6,867 bases of DNA. It comes from JBGPJO01 sp964348535. Lineage in GTDB: Bacteria > Patescibacteriota > Minisyncoccia > Phycocordibacterales > JAKFXT01. Each line of letters starts with the position of its first letter. Position 1 is the first letter of the stretch. Location of the stretch: contig CAYGDB010000033.1 in NCBI GenBank assembly GCA_964348535.1, positions 1 through 6,867 of the forward strand, given 5' to 3'. This document shows, in pieces, positions 1 to 5,209 of this stretch. The position numbers were made by a program, and so were the translations under genes. Under the pieces are notes generated by a model. That model was not told where the DNA came from. It ran no database searches and saw only the letters and a program-made list of their open reading frames with translations.

Positions 1-50
1 AAATGTTAGATTTATTTAAACTAGAAAAAGTGTCAGAAGAGGTTGGTTAG
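1..50 (+). CDS. C-terminal end of an unidentified gene (partial)
   Basis: Only one plus-strand frame is open from the left edge. It reads about 15 codons, ending LFKLEKVSEEVG, and stops at TAG (48-50). The other two plus frames hit stops within the first 20 bases. A strong intrinsic terminator starts 17 nt after the stop, which is what is expected at the end of a plus-strand gene. The visible peptide is charged and helix-like and too short to identify. An ATG at 3-5 lies in this frame but is probably an internal Met, because a 15-codon gene is unlikely. The sequence to the left of the window would settle whether this is a real gene end. Confidence 0.4.
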   Translation, partial: MLDLFKLEKVSEEVG

Positions 51-67
51 AACAAATAGTGGCAACA

Positions 68-95
68 GAAAAAGCCCCTATTTTAGGGCTTTTTC
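68..95. terminator. Bidirectional intrinsic terminator
   Basis: A perfect 10-bp inverted repeat (GAAAAAGCCC at 68-77, GGGCTTTTTC at 86-95) encloses an 8-nt loop. The stem has a GC core flanked by an A-run on one side and a T-run on the other, so the RNA from either strand gives a GC hairpin followed by about five U. It sits between the end of a possible plus-strand gene (stop at 50) and the last gene of the minus-strand cluster (tRNA-Leu, 3' end at 236). It probably ends both converging transcripts. Confidence 0.85.
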
Positions 96-235
96 AGGGA
101 TTCTCTATTGGGATTGGATTAAAAAATTTTCTTTTCTTATTTCAAAATCGCCAATTCGTTTTTACCCGGAAAATCCAATACAAATTAGTCGCCAAGCGAA
201 GCGAGGCTAACCTTTCAAACTTGCAATTTCCTACG

Positions 236-319
236 TGGTGCCCGGGGTGGGGGTCGAACCCACATCTCTTGCGAGACACGATTTTAAGTCGTGCGCGTAT
301 ACCATTCCGCCACCCGGGC
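236..319 (-). tRNA. tRNA-Leu (anticodon UAA)
   Basis: Read on the minus strand, the sequence folds as a class II tRNA. The acceptor stem is GCCCGGG (313-319) with CCCGGGC (240-246), the discriminator is A, and CCA is encoded (236-238). The D-arm has the Leu-like TGGCGGAAT...GGTA pattern. The anticodon stem CACGA/TCGTG encloses the loop CTTAAAA, giving anticodon UAA, which reads UUA and probably UUG leucine codons. The long variable arm forms a 4-bp stem with loop GCAA (TCTC-GCAA-GAGA). The T-arm is GTGGG-TTCGACC-CCCAC. It is the last gene before the terminator at 68-95 and lies about 50 nt downstream of tRNA-Cys on the same strand, so the two are probably cotranscribed. Confidence 0.97.
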
Positions 320-366
320 ATATTTGGAAGACCAACGTTTTTATACTTAGAATATAAAAATGTTAT

Positions 367-441
367 TGGAGGCGTAGGCGGGAATCGAACCCGCGCATGT
401 CGGTTTTGCAGACCGAAGCGTTACCACTTCGCCACTACGCC
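367..441 (-). tRNA. tRNA-Cys (anticodon GCA)
   Basis: The minus strand gives a standard 75-nt class I tRNA including encoded CCA (367-369). The acceptor stem is GGCGTAG (435-441) paired with CTACGCC (371-377), with discriminator T (U73), the cysteine identity base. The anticodon stem TCGGT/ACCGA encloses the loop CTGCAAA, giving anticodon GCA, which reads UGU and UGC. The T-arm is GCGGG-TTCGATT-CCCGC. It begins 44 nt after the rbfA stop on the same strand. No convincing separate promoter is visible in that gap, so it may be processed from the rbfA transcript. Confidence 0.97.
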
Positions 442-485
442 AATTTTAGCATCTTTACTTTGCTGATACCAAGATTTTGTATTGT

Positions 486-809
486 CTACTGCTGTCTTGA
501 AAGTTCGTCAATGCGTTGACGATTCTTTTCCCCGCGGTCTATGTCAATTTCAATGAACGGTGGATGAGAGATATTTAATTCTTTTATAATCTTTCGACGC
601 AGTTCCGTTCTTTGTCTTCTGGCGAAAGATAAGGCTTCCGATTCTTTTGTTTCCGGAAAAACTGTTATAAAAATCGTGGCCTTTTTACCGTTCTCGGCAA
701 GGATAACGTTTGTCACCGTTACCAATGATGTTTTGTTTGACTGCTCGTTTAAAAGCCGAGCCGATATGTCTCTTATGTACTCCCGCAACCTTTCATCACG
801 CTTTCCCAT
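486..809 (-). CDS. rbfA: Ribosome-binding factor A
   Basis: This 107-aa protein has the usual length and layout of RbfA, a single KH-like domain that binds the 30S subunit and supports late 16S rRNA 5'-end maturation and cold adaptation. Family signs are the N-terminal helix with R-x-x-R-x-x-E-x-I (residues 4-12), the strand SLVTVTNVILAENGKKATIFITV (28-50, matching the 'vtVt-V-vs-D-k-AkVyvsV' block), the helix ending ELRRKIIKEL (69-78), and the 'PPFIEIDID' strand (83-91). The start ATG lies 6 nt beyond the infB stop. The only upstream purine run (AGAGG, 824-828) is 14 nt from the ATG, long for a Shine-Dalgarno, so translational coupling to infB seems likely. The order infB-rbfA is the classic bacterial one. 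It ends in TAG. Confidence 0.92.
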   Translation of the reverse strand: MGKRDERLREYIRDISARLLNEQSNKTSLVTVTNVILAENGKKATIFITVFPETKESEALSFARRQRTELRRKIIKELNISHPPFIEIDIDRGEKNRQRIDELSRQQ

Positions 810-815
810 ATTACA

Positions 816-2363
816 CTATTTTACCTCTAACATAAAAGATTGGAGGTTGTCATTTCTCTCTATTGTCATTTTTGATTCTATTTCGAGCCCACATTCGCTT
901 CCTTCAAGAACCTCCCGATTTTTTTGTTTTTGAACTTGAATTCCTTTCACCTTACCCCTGCCTATTTCATTTTCTCTCCTGATTATTTTTATAATATCTC
1001 CAACCACTATTTTTCCGGATTCAACCTTTCCGCCAACAACTTGCTTATCTTTGTTTTGACTAAAAGTCTTTAAAACTTTAAGAGAGCCGTGAATTTCTTC
1101 AATTTCTGTTTTTGGAGTCCTTTCTTTTATTATCACGGATAGCCACTCTGTTAGCTTGTAAATTATGTCGAATGTTTTGATTATTAAACCGTTCCTCTCG
1201 GCAAGTTCAAGCGCCCTAGAATCCGCTTTGACTGAAAAACCGATAATCAACCCATCATTCGTCCCGCTTAAAAGTTTGACATCATTTTCATTTATTTGAC
1301 CGGCTGAAGCTTCTACAATCTTTATTTTTACAAAATCAGTTTCAATTTTTTTTATTTCATCCATTACCGCCTCGACTGAACCGAGGACATCGGCTTTTAT
1401 CACAACAGGAATGACCGTGGCTCCGTTTGGGGCTGAAAAATCAGAAACACCGAAACTCTTTTTGCTTTCAAGGGTGCCTTCTGTCGATTTTTCAGCTTCT
1501 GATTTATTTTCATATACTTCAAATTCGTCTCCCGCTTTTGGCAGAATATTCCAACCTATAATTCTTATAGGACTTGAAAATGTCGCTTCATCTATATTTT
1601 CCCCAAGAAAGTTTTCCATAATTCTAACGGGGGCAAAACTTTTTCCTGTAGCTACAAATTGACCCTTTTTTATGGCGCCATTTTTTATGATTAGTGTGGC
1701 CGCTATTCCTTTTTTGTTATCCATACTTGATTCAATCACAACACCTGAAGCCATGTCTTCTCCATTTGCCTCAAAAGATTCAAGTTCAGCTATCAGAACA
1801 ATCATATTGAGCAACTGTGGTATGCCAACACCGGTCTTTGCGGATATTGGGATATGTGGAGCCTCTCCTCCGTATCCTTCTATATAAATTCCCGCCTCGA
1901 GTAAAGTTTGTATCGTTTTTTCCAGATTTGCTTCCGGCTTATCTATTTTATTTATGGCAACGATATATGGGATTTTTGCTTCATTGATTGCGGAGAATGC
2001 TTCAATCGTTTGGGGTTTGACACCATCTTCAGCCGAAACTACCAAAATGGCAATATCGGCAACAACAGCCCCTCTTGACCTCATGGCTTTGAAAGCTTCG
2101 TGTCCCGGAGTGTCAAGAAAAGTTATTTTTTTATCCGCGCCGTTTTCATCTTTATGAACTACCTCGTAAGCGGATATGTGTTGGGTTATTCCGCCGGTTT
2201 CTTTTTCAACAAGGTTGCTCTTTCTTATGTAATCAAGAAGAGTGGATTTGCCATGGTCAATATGCCCCATAACCGCAACTACGGGTGGTCGCGGAATCCC
2301 GCCCGAACGATTGGTTGAGTTCAGTCGGGCGGGTATTCCTTTGTTGTTTTGCTTTTTTTCCAT
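816..2363 (-). CDS. infB: Translation initiation factor IF-2, short form
   Basis: This GTPase places fMet-tRNA on the 30S subunit and promotes subunit joining. All G motifs are present: G1 GHIDHGKS (33-40), G2 with T60 in GGITQHI, G3 DTPGH (84-88), G4 NKID (138-141) and G5 SAK (174-176). Domain II follows (about 195-290), then the IF2-specific domain 3 (about 313-420, with KADVLGSVEA and ASAGQINENDV), then the fMet-tRNA-binding beta-barrel (about 435-515). At 515 aa it is far shorter than typical IF-2 (about 700-900 aa): the G domain starts by residue 28, so the IF2_N and linker regions are absent, as in many reduced CPR genomes. The start is fixed by an in-frame TAA at 2373-2375. No Shine-Dalgarno is visible. 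The G1 motif has Ile and Ser where most IF-2 have Val and Thr. The gene lies 39 nt after the DUF4446 gene. A GC-rich inverted repeat occupies codons 9-24. Confidence 0.97.
   Translation of the reverse strand: MEKKQNNKGIPARLNSTNRSGGIPRPPVVAVMGHIDHGKSTLLDYIRKSNLVEKETGGITQHISAYEVVHKDENGADKKITFLDTPGHEAFKAMRSRGAVVADIAILVVSAEDGVKPQTIEAFSAINEAKIPYIVAINKIDKPEANLEKTIQTLLEAGIYIEGYGGEAPHIPISAKTGVGIPQLLNMIVLIAELESFEANGEDMASGVVIESSMDNKKGIAATLIIKNGAIKKGQFVATGKSFAPVRIMENFLGENIDEATFSSPIRIIGWNILPKAGDEFEVYENKSEAEKSTEGTLESKKSFGVSDFSAPNGATVIPVVIKADVLGSVEAVMDEIKKIETDFVKIKIVEASAGQINENDVKLLSGTNDGLIIGFSVKADSRALELAERNGLIIKTFDIIYKLTEWLSVIIKERTPKTEIEEIHGSLKVLKTFSQNKDKQVVGGKVESGKIVVGDIIKIIRRENEIGRGKVKGIQVQKQKNREVLEGSECGLEIESKMTIERNDNLQSFMLEVK
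2293..2339. repeat. GC-rich inverted repeat inside the 5' end of infB
   Basis: CCCGCCCGA (2298-2306) and TCGGGCGGG (2325-2333) are perfect 9-bp inverted copies. They extend outward by GGAAT (2293-2297) pairing with ATTCC (2335-2339) across a one-base bulge, with an 18-nt loop. The repeat covers codons 9-24 of infB, encoding the variable linker (GIPARL...RSGGIP) before the GTPase domain. Its GC content stands out from the AT-rich surroundings. It could be a dispersed palindromic element captured in a permissive coding segment, or an mRNA hairpin affecting translation. Neither is proven from the sequence. Confidence 0.7.
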
Positions 2364-2402
2364 TTTGATTTTTTAGATTAAATCTGCTTATCATATCTTG
2401 AT

Positions 2403-2885
2403 TTAAGAAATCTTTTCTTTTGCTTCCAACATTGCCATTTTTTCTTCGGTAGTCAGTTCAAATTCAGATGTAAACTTTTGAAGCGGTTTGGCAAAAATAC
2501 TTATATGGTCTCTTGAATACAGTGTGGATATTATAATTCCATCTCCGTTTTGATTTATAAAAGCGGTCGCGAAGCTTTGATTTCCTCCTTGACCCATTCC
2601 TTTGAATGGATTAAATCTTACGGTTCCAACACCTTGAACGCTTTGCCTGATTCGACTTTCCGCTGTTGTCAGATATTCTTCTAATTCTTCTTTGAAATCT
2701 TCATAAGAGTCCACTTTCTCTTTAAGGTGTGACAAGACTTCATCTAAGGTTTTTGATTTCCCTCCAATCAAGAGTCGGTTCAGTCTTCTTTCAAGTCTTA
2801 GGTTCCAACCCAAAAGGGCCACAATGGCGCAAAGAGCTAAAAGAAAGGCGATTTCCACGTATGAAAGTTGAAGAAAAAAATCCAT
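2403..2885 (-). CDS. DUF4446 family membrane-anchored protein
   Basis: This 160-aa protein matches the DUF4446 family, whose function is unknown. An N-terminal hydrophobic segment (about residues 8-27, LSYVEIAFLLALCAIVALLGW region) would anchor it in the membrane. A charged, coiled-coil-like helix follows (about 45-80), then the family's signature block: VGTVRFNPF (86-94), a QSFATAFINQNGDGIIIS region (103-120), YSRDHISIFAKPL (123-135) and the closing LTTEEKMAM (144-152). The signature corresponds to the family pattern 'vglVRyNaF...SFslAlLd..ndGvvltslhsRe..rvYaKpi...l..EE'. It is the first gene of the minus-strand cluster and leads into infB after 39 nt. No Shine-Dalgarno is visible, and a candidate promoter gives only a short leader. 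Its role is not known; the linkage alone does not show a translation function. Confidence 0.85.
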   Translation of the reverse strand: MDFFLQLSYVEIAFLLALCAIVALLGWNLRLERRLNRLLIGGKSKTLDEVLSHLKEKVDSYEDFKEELEEYLTTAESRIRQSVQGVGTVRFNPFKGMGQGGNQSFATAFINQNGDGIIISTLYSRDHISIFAKPLQKFTSEFELTTEEKMAMLEAKEKIS

Positions 2886-2899
2886 ATGTAAGCAGTAAC

Positions 2900-2927
2900 A
2901 ATATACCTAAATTTGACATTTTGCAAA
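2900..2927 (-). promoter_or_regulatory. Candidate promoter for the DUF4446-infB-rbfA-tRNA cluster
   Basis: On the minus strand a TTTGCA -35-like hexamer (2922-2927) is followed by a 16-nt spacer and a TATATT -10 hexamer (2900-2905, 5 of 6 consensus). Transcription would start near 2893, leaving a leader of about 8 nt before the ATG at 2885. The -35 match is weak. The 12-bp perfect palindrome ATTTTGCAAAAT (2918-2929) overlies the -35 and could be an operator. Confidence 0.45.
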
Positions 2928-2929
2928 AT
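2918..2929. repeat. 12-bp perfect palindrome in the divergent intergenic region
   Basis: ATTTTGCAAAAT is its own reverse complement. It lies in the 147-nt region between the divergent DUF4446 and cysteine desulfurase genes and overlaps the candidate minus-strand -35 hexamer. This is where a dimeric repressor might bind, but AT-rich DNA makes such palindromes by chance fairly often. Confidence 0.4.
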
Positions 2930-2994
2930 ATATAATAAGTAATAAGAAAAATTTTAGTCCTAAGGTTGACTATAAAGAATTTTCTCATTTGATG

Positions 2995-3024
2995 TTGCGC
3001 GTGTTGTAAGTTAAAAGTTACAAT
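2995..3024 (+). promoter_or_regulatory. Candidate leaderless promoter of the cysteine desulfurase gene
   Basis: TACAAT (3019-3024, 5 of 6 -10 consensus) lies 18 nt after TTGCGC (2995-3000, 3 of 6). The -10 ends 8 nt before the ATG at 3033, so transcription would begin at or within about 2 nt of the start codon, matching the lack of any Shine-Dalgarno. A dyad TTGTAA (3004-3009) / TTACAA (3018-3023) with an 8-nt gap covers the spacer and -10, suggesting an operator. A TTGACT (2966-2971) with TTTGAT (2988-2993), 16 nt apart, is an alternative start giving a leader of about 30 nt. Confidence 0.4.
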
Positions 3025-3032
3025 AATAAAAA

Positions 3033-4199
3033 ATGTTTAATTTTCTCAAAAACAAAAAAATAATATACGCCGACTACGCCGCATCCACTCCTCTTGATGA
3101 AGAAGTCTTAAAAGCAATGTCGCCTTATTTATCAAACGATCTTATTGGCAACCCGTCCTCGATCCACTTATTTGGAAGAAAAGCAAAAGATGCCGTTCAA
3201 GACGGTAGAAAAAAGATAGCCCAAATTTTAAAAGTTCAACCGGATGAAATTATTTTTACAAGCGGGGGGACTGAAAGTGACAATCTGGCAATTTTTGGCG
3301 CGATTAGATCATCAGTCTCAAAACATCCTCACATCATTACTTCTGTCATAGAGCATTCCGCGGTGCTTGAACCAATAAGGGCGCTTGAGAGAAAAGGGGT
3401 TTCAGTTACTTATCTTCAAGTTGATGAATATGGCCGGATAAATATTGAAGAATTAAAAATGGCTGTCAATTCTGAAACAGTTCTTGTTTCGATAGCTTGG
3501 GTAAATGGAGAAGTCGGCACTATAGAAAAAATAAGAGAGATAGGCAATGTCATTAAAAAATATAAAGAAAGCCAGCCGATATATTTTCATACAGACGCGA
3601 GCCAAGCCAGCCAATTTTTAAACATAATGCCTAAAGACGCCGGTGTCGATTTGATGACGCTCGACTCCTCAAAAATATATGGACCCAAGGGTGTCGGACT
3701 TCTTTTTGTAAGGGGAGGCACTCCTCTTTCGCCGATTATTTTTGGAGGGATGCAGGAGAGGGGATTGCGCGCCGGCACGGAAAATGTTCCCGGCATCATC
3801 GGTTTTGCAAAAGCTCTTGAAGTCGCTGAAAGAGTAAAAGACTCCGAAGAGAAGCGCCTGAAAAAACTTCGCGACCTTCTTTGGCAGAAACTTTCAAAAA
3901 GCATTGACGGCGTGAGCGTAAACGGGTTTGGAAACACTCTTCCCAATTTCTTAAACATTTGTATTCCGGAAGTTGACGCGGAATTTTTATCGGTCAAGCT
4001 TGATAGGGAAGGAATAGCGGTTTCATCCGCCAGCGCTTGCCGAAGCATATCTGGAGTTGGTTCTTCTTATGTTATAGAAGCCTTGCCCGGCAGAAGTCAT
4101 TGTTCCAAAAGTTCGCTTCGTTTCAGTTTTGGACGTGGCACTTCCATCAAAGATATTAAACGGATAGCAGAAGTCTTGCCGAGGATAATTAAGAAGTAA
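3033..4199 (+). CDS. NifS/IscS-like cysteine desulfurase
   Basis: This 388-aa PLP enzyme of the class V aminotransferase fold would take sulfur from L-cysteine as an enzyme-bound persulfide, giving alanine, for Fe-S clusters or tRNA thiolation. Motifs in order: YADYAASTP (12-20), FTSGGTESDNLA (75-86), EHSAV with H108 over the PLP ring, HTDASQ with D188 and Q191 (PLP binding), the lysine site SSKIYGPKG with K214, GGMQERGLRAGTENV (238-252), the catalytic loop SSASACRS with C336, and LRFSFGRGTS (362-371). Length and loop type fit group I (IscS/NifS), not SufS. The residue before the PLP lysine is Ser instead of the usual His. No Shine-Dalgarno precedes the ATG. No IscU, IscA or MnmA gene lies in the window, so the sulfur acceptor is unknown; the nifS-versus-iscS name cannot be settled from sequence alone. 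Confidence 0.93.
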   Translation: MFNFLKNKKIIYADYAASTPLDEEVLKAMSPYLSNDLIGNPSSIHLFGRKAKDAVQDGRKKIAQILKVQPDEIIFTSGGTESDNLAIFGAIRSSVSKHPHIITSVIEHSAVLEPIRALERKGVSVTYLQVDEYGRINIEELKMAVNSETVLVSIAWVNGEVGTIEKIREIGNVIKKYKESQPIYFHTDASQASQFLNIMPKDAGVDLMTLDSSKIYGPKGVGLLFVRGGTPLSPIIFGGMQERGLRAGTENVPGIIGFAKALEVAERVKDSEEKRLKKLRDLLWQKLSKSIDGVSVNGFGNTLPNFLNICIPEVDAEFLSVKLDREGIAVSSASACRSISGVGSSYVIEALPGRSHCSKSSLRFSFGRGTSIKDIKRIAEVLPRIIKK

Positions 4200-4206
4200 C
4201 AAGAGG

Positions 4207-4234
4207 TTGCAGTTTTATCTTTTTTAATTATTAT
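4207..4234 (+). promoter_or_regulatory. Candidate leaderless promoter of the HtrA-like gene
   Basis: TTGCAG (4207-4212, 3 of 6) and TATTAT (4229-4234, 5 of 6) are separated by 16 nt. The -10 ends 8 nt before the ATG at 4243, the same spacing as at the cysteine desulfurase gene, so the transcript would start at or next to the start codon. The gene has no Shine-Dalgarno. It lies only 43 nt after the upstream stop with no terminator between, so cotranscription from upstream is also possible. Confidence 0.4.
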
Positions 4235-4242
4235 TAAGCTAA

Positions 4243-5097
4243 ATGGAAATAGAAAAACTAAATAAAACTCAAATAATACTTCTTACTCTGCTTACCTCTT
4301 TTGTTACGTCTATAGCAACGGGCATAGTAACCGTTTCTCTTCTTGGACAAGCCCCGCCAGGCGTTACTCAGACTATCAATCGGGTTGTGGAAAGAACAAT
4401 AGAAAAGATCGTTCCTTCTCCTCAAGGAGCTCCTGTTATTACAAAAGAAACGACAGTTGTCGTAAAAGAAGACGACCTCACTTCAAAATCGATAGAAAAA
4501 GACATCTTGAGCATTGTGATGATTTTTGAAAAAGGCATCAACAAAGAAAATATCCCGACAACCACTTTTGTCGGTCTTGGTGTTCTACTTACAAAAGATG
4601 GAATAATAGCGACTGATAGCGGTATAATAAGCGACTCTCTAGGTTATCTTGTTACTGCTTCTGACGGAAAATCTTTTGAAGTTAAAATCTTAAATCAGGA
4701 TGAGGAACTCGGTGTGGCTTTTATTCAGGCTGTAAACTCTGACGCTGGATATTCTTTTATTCCAGCTCCTCTTGGAGATGCTGACAAACTTCGTCTGGGT
4801 CAGAGTCTTATAGTATTCGGAGGTAATGAAAGGCGGGCGGTTTCCATAGGGATAGTTTCTGGACTGACTCCTTTTGAAAGAAAAATTGAAGGCACTACGA
4901 CCACCGAGTCATTTATAGGCTACGTTGATTCTAGCGTTCCGCCTTTGGCTGGTTCTCGTGGCGGTCCTTTGGCTAATATATTTGGAGAAATAGTGGGAAT
5001 GAACGCTGGTGAAATTGGGACTCGGTTTCTTTCAGAAAACATTTTGAGAGAAAAACTTTTCGCTCTGACCAAACCGTCTGATAAGAAAGCTCCCTGA
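4243..5097 (+). CDS. Membrane-anchored HtrA/trypsin-fold protein, probable pseudoprotease
   Basis: This 284-aa protein has a short charged N-terminus, one hydrophobic anchor (about residues 11-35), a linker (about 36-80, with a RVVERTIEKIVP segment) and a chymotrypsin-like domain (about 82-275) that would lie outside the membrane. There is no PDZ domain. Scaffold motifs of the DegP/HtrA family are recognisable: GLGVLLTKDGIIAT (111-124, family 'GSGvIi-kDGyIlT'), NQDEELGVAF (151-160, family 'D-rtDlAvl'), and GSRGGPLANIFGEIVGMNA (237-255, family 'GNSGGPL-n--GevIGiN'). At the three catalytic positions, however, His is Gly127, Asp is Glu155 and Ser is Arg239. A proteolytic role is therefore unlikely; a binding or structural role is inferred. 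The frame is intact and the fold motifs are preserved, so this is not a decayed gene. It ends in TGA, supporting UGA as a stop in this organism. Confidence 0.82.
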   Translation: MEIEKLNKTQIILLTLLTSFVTSIATGIVTVSLLGQAPPGVTQTINRVVERTIEKIVPSPQGAPVITKETTVVVKEDDLTSKSIEKDILSIVMIFEKGINKENIPTTTFVGLGVLLTKDGIIATDSGIISDSLGYLVTASDGKSFEVKILNQDEELGVAFIQAVNSDAGYSFIPAPLGDADKLRLGQSLIVFGGNERRAVSIGIVSGLTPFERKIEGTTTTESFIGYVDSSVPPLAGSRGGPLANIFGEIVGMNAGEIGTRFLSENILREKLFALTKPSDKKAP

Positions 5098-5122
5098 TTG
5101 AAAGCAACCCTCCCCGTTTAGT

Positions 5123-5150
5123 TTGACATCTAAGTTTTCTGCGGTATAAT
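5123..5150 (+). promoter_or_regulatory. Consensus sigma-70-type promoter of clpB
   Basis: TTGACA (5123-5128) and TATAAT (5145-5150) are both perfect consensus hexamers, separated by 16 nt. Transcription would start near 5157, giving a leader of about 53 nt before the clpB ATG. I see no CIRCE-type (HrcA) inverted repeat and no CtsR-type heptad repeat next to it, although clpB is usually heat-regulated. Confidence 0.85.
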
Positions 5151-5209
5151 TTCAGTGTTTGTTTTTTGTTTACATCTTATTTCTGATATTTAATGTCTAA
5201 ATAAAAACC

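Noticed and set aside
185..212. AAGCGAAGCGAGG stretch with weak hairpin potential between the terminator and tRNA-Leu
   Set aside because: The pairing is interrupted and short, and no U-tract follows. There is not enough to call a terminator, repeat or small RNA.
59..466. A 135-codon plus-strand open frame at the left end
   Set aside because: It runs through the shared terminator and antisense through both tRNA genes. Its amino acids there, such as PGWGSNPH and GVGGNRTRACR, are the typical translation of tRNA complements. It is not a gene.
676..933. Plus-strand open frame across the rbfA/infB junction, and similar ones at 1411-1662, 1672-1887, 1954-2157 and 2100-2318
   Set aside because: They lie antisense to well-supported rbfA and infB and show no family motifs.
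2913..2936. TTGACA and TATAAT hexamers on the plus strand
   Set aside because: Both hexamers are perfect, but the spacer is only 12 nt, too short for a normal sigma-70 promoter.
2791..2988. Minus-strand open frame overlapping the start of the DUF4446 gene, and a plus-strand frame at 2729-2935
   Set aside because: Both cross the divergent promoter region and overlap the DUF4446 coding sequence, which has clear family motifs in its own frame.
3587..4048. 153-codon minus-strand open frame
   Set aside because: It is antisense to the PLP-binding and catalytic region of the cysteine desulfurase and has no recognisable motif.
5193..5204. Three-codon open frame (ATG TCT AAA TAA) just before clpB
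   Set aside because: It has no Shine-Dalgarno and no regulatory residue pattern, and such short frames are common by chance in AT-rich leaders.
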